29,904 nt of DNA from JAVWGW01 sp036655915. Its GTDB lineage: Bacteria; Actinomycetota; Coriobacteriia; Coriobacteriales; Eggerthellaceae. The stretch spans positions 1 through 29,904 of the forward strand of contig JAVVPE010000017.1 of the NCBI GenBank assembly GCA_036655915.1. The letters run 5' to 3'. Made by a program: the position numbers and the translations under genes. The notes beneath the pieces are model-generated. The model was not told where the DNA came from and made no database searches. It saw only the letters and a program-made list of their open reading frames with translations. The stretch's first letter is position 1, and every line of letters starts with the position of its first letter. Shown here one piece after another: positions 14,314 to 22,416 of the stretch.

Positions 14314-15315
14314 TTACAGCCCGTAAAATTCGGTGGTAAGGGGGCGGCCAGCCAAATCGGCAGCGGCGCGTTTCATGTCGCAGCCTTCCCACACCACGCT
14401 GCGTACCACCTGCGTGATGGGCAGTTCCACCTTGTATTGATCGGCCAGCGTTTGGATGGTGCGACACGCCAGCGCGCCTTCAACCACCATATGCGTTTCG
14501 GCCTTAAAATCATCGAGCGTCTTGCCACCGGCAAGCATTTGCCCGAAGCGGCGATTGCGTGAGTGTTCCGATGTGCAGGTGGCAATTAAATCGCCCGTGC
14601 CCGCAAGCCCCATGCAGGTGATAGCCCTGCCGCCGATGGCCTGCACCAGGCGGCTCATTTCGGCAATACCGCGCGTCATCAGCAGCGCTGCTGTGTTGTC
14701 GCCATAGCCCAGGCCATAGGAAAGCCCCACGGCGATGGCAATGATGTTTTTGAATGCCGCGCACAATTCAACCCCACACACATCATCGCTGACATAGGTG
14801 CGAAAGGTGTCGGCCGCAAAAAGCTCTTGGAAAAAGGCAGCGGTGGCCTCGCTTTGCGAAGCGATAACCGTGGCCGAAGGGATGCCTTTGATAACTTCTT
14901 CGGCATGGTTGGGGCCCGATAGCACCGCCAAACGGTCGGCACCGCCCAGCTCGGCTTCAAACACTTCGATGGGCAACAGGCCGCTTTCTTCTTCAACACC
15001 CTTTGAACAAATAATGATGGGCAGCGTGGCATCGATGCAATCGGCAAACGCACGAGCAACCCCGCGCATAAGGTTTGAAGGGGTAACCACCACAACGGCA
15101 CGCGCGTTGAACAGGGCATCTTTATACGAAGTAGTCGCCACGATGGCAGGGTTTAAGGCAACATCGCTTAAATAGCGCGGGTTTTTGTGGTCGCTGTTGA
15201 TAGCAGCCACCACTTCGGGCTTGCGCGCCCACAGCCCCACATTGTGGCCATTGCCCGCCAGTGTTTGCGCCAGCGCGGTGCCCCACGAACCTGCCCCAAT
15301 AACCGCTATTTTCAT
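14314..15315 (-). CDS. gpsA: Glycerol-3-phosphate dehydrogenase [NAD(P)+]
   Basis: 333 residues. It reduces dihydroxyacetone phosphate to sn-glycerol 3-phosphate for phospholipid synthesis. The N-terminal Rossmann motif is GAGSWGTALA (residues 7-16); the family blocks VTPSNLMR, ICSKGVE, LSGPNHAEEV, CAAFKNIIAIAVG (catalytic lysine) and GLAGTGDL follow in order. Length is typical. The ATG overlaps the plsY stop (ATGA) and has AAAGGA 6 bases upstream. PlsY, encoded just before, uses the product, so the two consecutive enzymes of acyl-glycerol phosphate synthesis are translationally coupled. Confidence 0.96.
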   Translation of the reverse strand: MKIAVIGAGSWGTALAQTLAGNGHNVGLWARKPEVVAAINSDHKNPRYLSDVALNPAIVATTSYKDALFNARAVVVVTPSNLMRGVARAFADCIDATLPIIICSKGVEEESGLLPIEVFEAELGGADRLAVLSGPNHAEEVIKGIPSATVIASQSEATAAFFQELFAADTFRTYVSDDVCGVELCAAFKNIIAIAVGLSYGLGYGDNTAALLMTRGIAEMSRLVQAIGGRAITCMGLAGTGDLIATCTSEHSRNRRFGQMLAGGKTLDDFKAETHMVVEGALACRTIQTLADQYKVELPITQVVRSVVWEGCDMKRAAADLAGRPLTTEFYGL

Positions 15316-15977
15316 TCTGCGTCCTTTTTGTCACCCACACGATGTTCTTCGCCCGCAAGCAGGCGCTTGATATTTTCGCGATGCGCCCATACGACGGTTA
15401 AGCCAGCCAAGCTGCACAGAATAACCGCCGGCCAATCGCCCCAAAAAAAGTACAGCGCAAAGGCCGGACACGCGGCCGCCGCAGCCACCGAGCCCACCGA
15501 AACGTAACGCGTCAGCACGACCAGCACGATAAAAATGGCCAGTTCAAGGCAGGCCCCGACCACGCCAAAGGTCATGAACAGGCAACCCACCGCCACAGCG
15601 ATGCCCTTGCCCCCATGAAAGCCCAGCCACGGCGAAAAGATGTGACCCCAGGTGCACCCCAGAAAGGCCAAGGCCATCACATCATTGTAGGTAATAAGCG
15701 TATCAGCCGCTTGCCCGCCCGTAGAAAAAAAGAACCAGGCCGCACCCCACGCTATAAGGCCCGAAGCGATGCCTTTGCCAAAATCGAGCACAAACACCGA
15801 ATAGCCGCCCACTTTACCCATGGTGCGAATGGCATTTGTAGTGCCGATATTGCCCGACCCGTGTTCGCGAATGTCAGTTTTATAGAACACCTTTGAGATA
15901 ATGACGCCAAAAGGAATCGATCCCAGCAAAAAAGACGCAGCAAACACCGCGACCACAATAAGAATGTGTTGCATCAT
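15312..15977 (-). CDS. plsY: Acyl-phosphate:glycerol-3-phosphate acyltransferase
   Basis: 221 residues, multi-pass inner-membrane enzyme transferring acyl from acyl-phosphate to glycerol 3-phosphate to give lysophosphatidic acid. The three conserved loops are visible: GSIPFG (19-24), GSGNIGTTNAIR (about 41-52) and HGGKGIAVAVG (about 121-131). About five hydrophobic segments. Two adjacent Met codons start the frame; either is possible. It lies 8 bases after der and overlaps gpsA by 4 bases. A PlsC homologue is encoded at 20876-21736, so both acylation steps are in the window. Confidence 0.95.
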   Translation of the reverse strand: MMQHILIVVAVFAASFLLGSIPFGVIISKVFYKTDIREHGSGNIGTTNAIRTMGKVGGYSVFVLDFGKGIASGLIAWGAAWFFFSTGGQAADTLITYNDVMALAFLGCTWGHIFSPWLGFHGGKGIAVAVGCLFMTFGVVGACLELAIFIVLVVLTRYVSVGSVAAAAACPAFALYFFWGDWPAVILCSLAGLTVVWAHRENIKRLLAGEEHRVGDKKDAE

Positions 15978-15985
15978 GTGCTTCT

Positions 15986-17302
15986 CTAATCCTTACGCTT
16001 GAATTTAAAGTAGATGGGTGTGCCTTCAAACTTAAAGGCCTTGCGCATCCTGTTTTCCAGATAACGCTTGAAATTATCGTCCACGATTTCGGGATGATTG
16101 GCGAAGAAAGTGAATTGCGGCGGGCAGGTTTCGGTCTGCGTGACATACTTCACACGCAGCAGCTTCTTACCTTGGCTGATAGTGTGGCCAAAATCGCGAA
16201 TTTCTTGCAACCAGGCGTTGAGGCGACTGGTGGAAACGGATTGGGAATAGTTGGCAAATGCTTCGTTGAGTGCACCCCAAATGCGGTTGACGCTTTTGCC
16301 CGTTAACGCCGAAATGGCAATGACCGGCGCGTAGCCCACAAAACCGAGGCGATCTTCAATAAGTTCGCGGATTTCAGCTTTGGCTTCGGGGCCTTCAATC
16401 AAATCCCATTTATTCAACACCACAACCATGGCGCATCCGCGTTCGGCAGCAAAACCGGCCACCCGTTGGTCCTGGTCGGTCAGGCCAAGGGTGGAATCTA
16501 TAACCAACAGCGCCACCTGGGCGCGATCGATAGCGCGCATGGCACGCACGAAACCGTAGTATTCCACGTCTTCGTCAATCTGGCTTTTGCGACGCAGGCC
16601 GGCGGTATCGATGATGGTGTAGAATTGGCCTTCGTGTTCGATGGTGGTGTCGATGGCATCACGCGTGGTGCCCGCCACATCCGATACGATGGAACGCGTG
16701 TTTTCCGCCAAAATGTTGGTCAGCGAACTTTTGCCCGCATTTGGCCGGCCAATGATGGCCACGCTGATGGAATCAAGGGGGGCTTCGGCCGCAGAGTCCG
16801 GCAATTCTTCCAGGAGTTTTACCAGATCATCCAGCATATCGCCCGTTCCTGTGCCATGCATGGCAGAAACCGGCCACGGATCACCCAAGCCCAGACGGCA
16901 AAATTCCCACATGTCGTCTTCTTTGTTGGGCGTATCCATTTTATTGACGATAAGCATGACGGGTTTGGCGCCGCGCAACAAAATGCGGGCAACCTCTTCG
17001 TCATCGACGTTGATACCCGTTTTGCCATCGACCAAAAATAAGATCAAATCGGCTTCCTGGGTGGCGGCAAAAGCCTGGCTTCTGATGGATCCTTGGAACG
17101 CATCGGTGTTGCTCATTTCGATGCCACCGGTATCTATGAGCGTGAAATGCACGCCGTTCCAATCGGCTTCATGGTATGAGCGGTCGCGGGTAACCCCGCG
17201 CATTTCGTGTACGATCGCTTCGTCTGCCTGGGCGATACGATTGACGAAAGTTGATTTACCGACATTGGGGCGACCCACAACGGCAACAATAGGTAAGGGC
17301 AT
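15986..17302 (-). CDS. der: Ribosome biogenesis GTPase Der (EngA)
   Basis: 438 residues with tandem GTPase domains and a C-terminal KH-like domain, the Der layout; needed for 50S subunit maturation. Domain 1 has GRPNVGKST (10-18), DTGGI and NKMD; domain 2 (about 176-350) has GRPNAGKSS, DTAGLRRK and NKWD. The KH-like domain covers about 355-438. GAAGGAAGAG precedes the ATG. It follows the DUF512 radical-SAM gene by 10 bases, an arrangement conserved in many Gram-positive anaerobes. Confidence 0.97.
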   Translation of the reverse strand: MPLPIVAVVGRPNVGKSTFVNRIAQADEAIVHEMRGVTRDRSYHEADWNGVHFTLIDTGGIEMSNTDAFQGSIRSQAFAATQEADLILFLVDGKTGINVDDEEVARILLRGAKPVMLIVNKMDTPNKEDDMWEFCRLGLGDPWPVSAMHGTGTGDMLDDLVKLLEELPDSAAEAPLDSISVAIIGRPNAGKSSLTNILAENTRSIVSDVAGTTRDAIDTTIEHEGQFYTIIDTAGLRRKSQIDEDVEYYGFVRAMRAIDRAQVALLVIDSTLGLTDQDQRVAGFAAERGCAMVVVLNKWDLIEGPEAKAEIRELIEDRLGFVGYAPVIAISALTGKSVNRIWGALNEAFANYSQSVSTSRLNAWLQEIRDFGHTISQGKKLLRVKYVTQTETCPPQFTFFANHPEIVDDNFKRYLENRMRKAFKFEGTPIYFKFKRKD

Positions 17303-17312
17303 AGCTCTTCCT

Positions 17313-18677
17313 TCATTCTCTCATCAGCGAGTTTACATCTTTCAAGAATTCTGATGGGTTACAGGATACCACGCTTATCCCCACTGAGGAACCGTGCATA
17401 ATATCTGCTAATGTCATATCATCCAGCGTCACACCATCATCATTAAAAACCACTTCGGGAATAACGGCGCGCTGCAAGGTGGGCGCGGCAGCGGCGATTG
17501 CCGCCTTGATATCGCAGCCACACAGCAAGCCCGTCACATCAACATTGCCGCCGAAATAATCGTTTTTCACCGGGAAAGGGATCAGCCTTCCCGCAAGGGG
17601 GCTTGCCTCCACAAGGGGGATGAAAAACTCACGCTGCGCCGTGCCAATCACAAAATGAATGCGCCTATCGGCCGCCGCAAGCTTGCGGGCAAGCTGGGCA
17701 ATCAAATCACCCGATTGTTCCCAATCATCCACGAACGAACGGATGATGCCAATGCCATCTTCAAACATGGCAAAATCGCCATAATGGCTGGTGGGAGGCA
17801 GGTGTTCAAGCAGGGTTTCCGGATAGGCGTTGCGGTAGAATTCATCGGCTGCATACACCCAGGTGCACCCGCGCTGGCCTTGCGCACGGCGCTGAAAAGG
17901 CTCGATGCAGGCTATAACCGCGCGGGCGGCGGCGCTATCGTTGAAGCTTTCGGTGAAGGTGCTTTGATGCTTGGTGAAGCCCACCGGCACAATGCCGATG
18001 CTCAAGATACCTGGGTGGTTATAAGCCCAGGTAAGCGTCGCATCAAGTTCTGCGCCATCGTTAACACCGGGCACCAGCACTATCTGCGCGTGCACTTCAA
18101 TACCCGCCGCAAGCAGGCGCTCGCAGGCCGCAAGACCGTGCGCGGCGTGCTTGCCTATCAGCGAGCGGCGCAGTTCAGGAGTTGTGGCATGCAAGGAAAA
18201 GCGCAGGGGTGAAATATGTTGTTCAATAATGCGCGCTTCATCTTCGGCGCTTAAGTTGGTAAAGGTCACAAAGGTACCCTGCAAAAAACTCAGGCGAAAA
18301 TCGTCGTCGCGCAGCACCAAAGAATCGCGCGCTTCTTCGGGAAGCTGACGCATGAAGCAGAATGTGCAGGCATTGCGGCACAGTTTCACCTTGTCAAACA
18401 AGGCTTCGGTGAAAGAAAATCCCCAATCTTCGCCCGCTTCGCGCTCAAGGCACACCACGCCGGCATCACCTTGTTCATCTTGGTAGGAAACGCTGACGGC
18501 GTCTTCAGCAGAAAACCAGCGCCAATCAATAATATCGCGCAGGGGGTGGCCATCAACGGCAGTGAGCACACAGCCTGGGGTAAAGCCCGCATCGTCGGCG
18601 GGGCTCAGCGCTGCCACGGCCGCAATGTGTGCGACCGGTGGCGCGACGGCGGCAAGGGAGCGCGGGTTTGTGTTCAC
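17313..18677 (-). CDS. DUF512 radical-SAM-like protein with N-terminal PDZ-like domain
   Basis: 454 residues from the chosen start. A short PDZ-like region (about 15-65, SPADDAGFTPGCVLTAVDG) is followed by a radical-SAM type CxxxCxxC cluster motif (Cys100, Cys104, Cys107 in CRNACTFCF) and then the DUF512 domain (about 210 to the end). The family is usually encoded beside der; its reaction is unknown. The frame opens at 18842, but that overlaps the M23 gene by 146 bases. I prefer the GTG at 18677, which begins 19 bases after the M23 stop and gives the usual family length; no strong ribosome-binding site supports it, and a TTG one codon earlier is also possible. Confidence 0.85.
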   Translation of the reverse strand: MNTNPRSLAAVAPPVAHIAAVAALSPADDAGFTPGCVLTAVDGHPLRDIIDWRWFSAEDAVSVSYQDEQGDAGVVCLEREAGEDWGFSFTEALFDKVKLCRNACTFCFMRQLPEEARDSLVLRDDDFRLSFLQGTFVTFTNLSAEDEARIIEQHISPLRFSLHATTPELRRSLIGKHAAHGLAACERLLAAGIEVHAQIVLVPGVNDGAELDATLTWAYNHPGILSIGIVPVGFTKHQSTFTESFNDSAAARAVIACIEPFQRRAQGQRGCTWVYAADEFYRNAYPETLLEHLPPTSHYGDFAMFEDGIGIIRSFVDDWEQSGDLIAQLARKLAAADRRIHFVIGTAQREFFIPLVEASPLAGRLIPFPVKNDYFGGNVDVTGLLCGCDIKAAIAAAAPTLQRAVIPEVVFNDDGVTLDDMTLADIMHGSSVGISVVSCNPSEFLKDVNSLMRE

Positions 18678-18696
18678 CAAAACGCGCCCGCTGCCA

Positions 18697-19860
18697 CTAA
18701 AGGTACTTGTAGGGGTTGACCGGCGAGCCCGACCAACCGGAAGCGCCCTCTTCAACTTGGAAGTGCAAATGAGCGCCAAATGAATTGCCCGTGTTGCCCA
18801 CAGCACCGATGTTTTGGCCTTTGGAAACCTGCTGGCCCGCACTCACGTAAATGGCCGAAGAGTGCATGTATTTCGTTACCAGGCCACCGCCGTGCGATAT
18901 GACAATCCAATTGCCTGCAGAACCGGAATAGCCCGCAATAATCACCGTGCCATCAGCCGCGGCATAGTAGGGCGTACCCTCCCCTGCTGCCAAATCAATG
19001 CCGTTGTGAAAAGAGTTATCGAAACTTCTCCAGCCAAAATCGCTGGAAAGCGAAGCGCCGGGGCAGGGGTGTGCAAACTGACCGTTGCCCACGATGGCCG
19101 AACTTCCGCCGCCACCGGGCACATACCCTGAATTGCTGCCGCCACCGCCACCGCCGCTATTGTTTTGTTGCGCCTTTTCAGCGGCAGCTTTTGCAGCAGC
19201 CGCCTGTTCGGCCGCAAGATCTTCTTGCGCCTGCAGCTCGGCTGCTTCGGCCGTGATTTTGGCCACTTCACCGCGCAGGGTTTCTTGGGTGCTTGCTATT
19301 TGATCTTTGAGCGTTTTTGACTTTGCCATTTCGGCAGAGGCTTTATCTTTTTGCGTGGAATATTCCGCACGAGCAGCTTCTGCTTCGGCACGCAAATCTT
19401 TGCTTTCCTGCACCATGCCGGCATCTTGGGCTGAAATCTTGTCCATCATGTCCCAGGCAGTTAAAAATTGATCGAAAGAGGATGCCCCCAGCAACACATC
19501 AAGAAACGAAGAGCTGCCCCCCTTATACATGCTACTGGCGCGATTGCCCAGGCGAACCTGCAGTTCACCGATGCGCTTTTCGGCAGCGGTGGCACGTGCT
19601 TGCGCCTGTTCCATGGCAGCTTGTGCGCTGTCGTGTTCGCCAAGAGCCTTGTTGTAATCGGCATTGGCCACGTTCAAATCACCTTGCAAGGTGTCAATTT
19701 TTTGCATGACAACCGTGGCTTCCGCCTGTTTTTCGGCGGCGGTAACGGCGTAGGCCGAAGATACGGGCACGCCCAAAAAAGCCAGGGCGAGCGTGAGCGT
19801 ACAAAGAACGAAAATGCGCTTGAACGAGAAATCAGTGCGTAGTGTGTTTGTGTTAAGCAT
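18697..19860 (-). CDS. Secreted M23 peptidase with coiled-coil domain (EnvC/CwlO-like)
   Basis: 387 residues. An N-terminal signal peptide (basic start, hydrophobic 16-31, AYA at about 36-38) is followed by a long coiled coil (about 40-215), a flexible Gly/Ser linker (about 228-258) and a C-terminal M23 domain (about 268-387). The zinc and catalytic motifs are FHNGIDLA (HxxxD) and HLHF, with SHGGG between. M23 enzymes cut peptidoglycan cross-bridges or stem peptides; the coiled coil suggests control by partners such as FtsEX, as in EnvC and PcsB (inference; no ftsEX here). ATG at 19860 has AGGAAGG 5 bases upstream; a GTG two codons earlier is too close to that site. TATCAT (19898-19903, minus) is a weak -10. 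Confidence 0.92.
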   Translation of the reverse strand: MLNTNTLRTDFSFKRIFVLCTLTLALAFLGVPVSSAYAVTAAEKQAEATVVMQKIDTLQGDLNVANADYNKALGEHDSAQAAMEQAQARATAAEKRIGELQVRLGNRASSMYKGGSSSFLDVLLGASSFDQFLTAWDMMDKISAQDAGMVQESKDLRAEAEAARAEYSTQKDKASAEMAKSKTLKDQIASTQETLRGEVAKITAEAAELQAQEDLAAEQAAAAKAAAEKAQQNNSGGGGGGSNSGYVPGGGGSSAIVGNGQFAHPCPGASLSSDFGWRSFDNSFHNGIDLAAGEGTPYYAAADGTVIIAGYSGSAGNWIVISHGGGLVTKYMHSSAIYVSAGQQVSKGQNIGAVGNTGNSFGAHLHFQVEEGASGWSGSPVNPYKYL

Positions 19861-19955
19861 GTGCACCTTCCTTTCACGGCTTTAGGCCGTAGGCAAGATG
19901 ATAACAAGAAAGGCAGCCCCCCGCCACCCAAGGTGCAAAAGCCACATATTCGGCC

Positions 19956-19980
19956 AACCAGCACGCGCGGGGTGCTGGTT
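19956..19980. repeat. 9-bp perfect inverted repeat between ispH and the M23 gene
   Basis: AACCAGCAC (19956-19964) and GTGCTGGTT (19972-19980) are exact reverse complements around a 7-base loop. It sits in the 182-base gap after ispH and before the M23 peptidase gene (both minus strand). It could stop ispH operon transcription or bind a regulator of the M23 gene. No U-rich tract follows on the minus strand. The same gap holds a CCCCCGGGGG palindrome (20031-20040) touching the ispH stop region and repeated GGGGTGC words. Confidence 0.6.
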
Positions 19981-20042
19981 GTGTTGAACGCGGGGTGCGG
20001 GGTGTCAAGCGCAAGGTGCGGACTTAATTGCCCCCGGGGGGT

Positions 20043-20879
20043 TTAGAGCGCCTCAAGTTTGGCTATCACGGCATCTATCTGGTATTCGGGGGTGGAAGCG
20101 CCCGCGCTGACGCCGATAGCGGTGCAGCCCTCAAACCAAGCGGGATCAATTTCATCAGGCGTTTCGATATGGAACGATTTTTCGCAGGTGGCCTTGCAAA
20201 TGTCGTAAAGGCGCGTTGTGTTCGATGAATTGCGGCCACCGATAATAACAAAGGCATCCGCTTTATCTGCCAAATCGGCCGCCGCGTCTTGGCGCTGGCG
20301 CGTGGCGAAACAGATGGTGTTTTTCACCGTGGGCGTGATGCCCCGTGCCTGCAAGGCGGCAATAACGGCATCGAGGGTTTCGCGCGCCTGCGTCGTTTGC
20401 ACCACAATACCCACCGGTTCGGCAAGGCTTTGCGGAATGTCATCAACGCCCGAAACCACCACCACCGCAGCCCCCTGTTCGGCGGCATAGGCACACAGGC
20501 CTTCCACTTCGGGGTGGCCCGCTTCGCCCACTACCATAACCAAACAACCCGCGCGCGCCAAGGTGGCCGCCGCTTTTTGGGCGCGCGCCACATGGGGGCA
20601 GGTCGCATCCACAATGGGCAGCCCGTGGGCCTGGGCCGCCGCTTTGACCTGGGGAGTAACCCCGTGGCTGCGAATGATGACGATGCCGCTTTCCACTTCA
20701 TCGACAGCGTTGACCACCTTGACCCCCGCGGCGTCTAGCGCACTGACCACCTGCGGATTGTGGATGAGTGGGCCTAAGGTGGAAGCGCTATCGCCATCGG
20801 CCACGGCAGCATGAGCCAAATCGAGCGCGCGCTGCACGCCATAGCATGCCCCGGCAAATTCAGCTTTGATCACCTTCAT
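20043..20879 (-). CDS. ispH: 4-hydroxy-3-methylbut-2-enyl diphosphate reductase
   Basis: 278 residues. The last enzyme of the MEP isoprenoid pathway; it reduces HMBPP to IPP and DMAPP with an iron-sulfur cluster. Cluster cysteines are Cys12, Cys94 (DATCPHV) and Cys190 (NTICFATRQRQDA). Substrate histidines are His40, His72 (IRSHGV) and His122, with Glu124 in GHPEVEG; NSSNTTRL is the substrate asparagine block. Length fits the stand-alone enzyme; the RpsA fusion known from Clostridia is absent. The ATG overlaps the plsC stop by four bases (ATGA), so it is the last gene of the tightly packed minus-strand operon. Confidence 0.96.
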   Translation of the reverse strand: MKVIKAEFAGACYGVQRALDLAHAAVADGDSASTLGPLIHNPQVVSALDAAGVKVVNAVDEVESGIVIIRSHGVTPQVKAAAQAHGLPIVDATCPHVARAQKAAATLARAGCLVMVVGEAGHPEVEGLCAYAAEQGAAVVVVSGVDDIPQSLAEPVGIVVQTTQARETLDAVIAALQARGITPTVKNTICFATRQRQDAAADLADKADAFVIIGGRNSSNTTRLYDICKATCEKSFHIETPDEIDPAWFEGCTAIGVSAGASTPEYQIDAVIAKLEAL

Positions 20880-21736
20880 GCCGCACCGTCCTCTAAGGTA
20901 GCAGACGTGTGCGCGCCGGGTTTTGCGCGCGATGCCAGAAGGCCGCGCTTGATGGGATGCTGGGCAAATTCCTGCGAAAAATCCCGCGAAACAGGGAACA
21001 ATTCACTCATGGCAACCTCCTGTGCGGGGATGCGCGCCGAAAGCGCAAAGCATTCGCGCATCACATACCAGGTGGCGGCTTCAAGGCGGTCTTCACGTGG
21101 CAAAAAATCGAATTCTGACATTTCAATGGGCTGGCCAAATTCAACGCTGATCTGCGGAAAATGGATGCGCCACGAACCTTTAGTCTTCACTTTTTCAGCG
21201 TTGCGCACCGTGGCCGGAATAAAGGGTGCATGCCCCATGCGCGCCACGAAGGCGGCACCGCTGTGCATTTGGGGCACCTGCGACCCCTTACCGCGCCGCG
21301 TGCCTTCCGGATACATACCCACAACTTCGCCGCGTTTGAGCATGGTGGCCGCACGCTTGAGCGCCGTGCGGTCGGCACTATCGCGCTTGACAGGAAACGC
21401 CCCGACCCGTGTAAGAATGTGCCCCACAAAGCCGTGCGCGTTGGTAAACAGCGTGTCGCGCCCCATAAAGCGCACCCACTGCGCGGGACGCACCGCCAGA
21501 TAAAACATCACCACATCCAGAAAAGAGGTGTGGTTTCCCACCAGCACGGCACCGCACACACCTTTGGTTGATCGCAGGTTTTCGCGCCCCTCTATTTTGT
21601 AGCGGAAGCAGATTTTGAACACGAAGGCCAAAAAGCCATAGATGATATTGCCCAACCAATGCGGGCCTTGCTTTTCGGGTCCGTCGCCGGAAAGCGGCGC
21701 ATCCCATATGGTTTTACAGGGCAGAAACAGGCTCAT
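20876..21736 (-). CDS. plsC: 1-acyl-sn-glycerol-3-phosphate acyltransferase
   Basis: 286 residues from the chosen start. It adds the second acyl chain to lysophosphatidic acid at the membrane. The acyltransferase HX4D motif is GNHTSFLD and the phosphate-binding block is YPEGTRRGKGS; a hydrophobic segment (LGNIIYGFLAFVFKICF) comes first. The C-terminal about 60 residues go past the catalytic domain and look unconserved. The frame opens at 21772 inside cmk; ATG at 21736 is two bases after the cmk stop and avoids that overlap. The cmk-plsC-ispH order is common in Gram-positives. Confidence 0.93.
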   Translation of the reverse strand: MSLFLPCKTIWDAPLSGDGPEKQGPHWLGNIIYGFLAFVFKICFRYKIEGRENLRSTKGVCGAVLVGNHTSFLDVVMFYLAVRPAQWVRFMGRDTLFTNAHGFVGHILTRVGAFPVKRDSADRTALKRAATMLKRGEVVGMYPEGTRRGKGSQVPQMHSGAAFVARMGHAPFIPATVRNAEKVKTKGSWRIHFPQISVEFGQPIEMSEFDFLPREDRLEAATWYVMRECFALSARIPAQEVAMSELFPVSRDFSQEFAQHPIKRGLLASRAKPGAHTSATLEDGAA

Positions 21737-21738
21737 TA

Positions 21739-22416
21739 TCAGGCATTTCTTTGGTCGAGTGCCAGGGCGCAAATGCGCGTGATGATGTCTTCGATATAGT
21801 TGTTGGTAGAATCGAGCACCACGGCATCATCTGCGGCACACAAAGGCGACGTTTCCCGCGTGGAATCGTAGGTATCACGGCGGCGCAAATCGGCCAGCAC
21901 TTCGGCGTAATCAATCGAGCCCACACCGCGATCAACATTTTGGCGCACGCGCCGGTGGGCGCGCTCTTCATCGCTTGCCGTCAAAAAAACTTTCACTTCG
22001 GCGTGGGGAAACACCACCGTTCCGATGTCGCGGCCTTCCACCACGTAATCGCCCGCCGCGCCAATGCGCTGCTGCTGGGCCACAAGAGCGCTGCGCACTT
22101 GCGGTGCCGCAGATGTGGGGCTGACGGCCTTGTCGATTTCGGCCGTGCGAATGGCTGCGGTAACATCGTGGCCGTCGATGGCCACGCTTTTGGGTGCAGG
22201 GTCGCCCGCGCTATGCCCAAAGGTGATTTCTTTTGTGCGTGCCAACTGGCCTAAGGCTTCACCATCGGCCAAATCAATCCCCTCAGCCATTGCCTGCCAG
22301 GCAATGCTGCGATACATGGCCCCGGTATCAAGGCAGGAAAATCCCAGGGTTTTTGCCACCGCTTTTGCTACGGTTGATTTGCCCGCGCCGCTTGGCCCAT
22401 CTATTGCTATTATCAT
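21739..22416 (-). CDS. cmk: Cytidylate kinase
   Basis: 225 residues. Phosphorylates CMP and dCMP with ATP. P-loop GPSGAGKST (7-15), DTGAMYR (31-37), the NMP-binding insert (about 75-110), GRDIGTVVFP and LTASDEERAHRR are all in order. Length is normal for bacterial Cmk. Its ATG overlaps the aroA stop (ATGA), and plsC starts two bases after its stop, so the whole aroA-cmk-plsC-ispH run is coupled. Confidence 0.96.
   Translation of the reverse strand: MIIAIDGPSGAGKSTVAKAVAKTLGFSCLDTGAMYRSIAWQAMAEGIDLADGEALGQLARTKEITFGHSAGDPAPKSVAIDGHDVTAAIRTAEIDKAVSPTSAAPQVRSALVAQQQRIGAAGDYVVEGRDIGTVVFPHAEVKVFLTASDEERAHRRVRQNVDRGVGSIDYAEVLADLRRRDTYDSTRETSPLCAADDAVVLDSTNNYIEDIITRICALALDQRNA

Noticed and set aside
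20811..21503. 230-residue plus-strand frame opposite plsC and ispH
   Set aside because: No recognisable domain, covers conserved motifs of plsC on the other strand, no ribosome-binding site.
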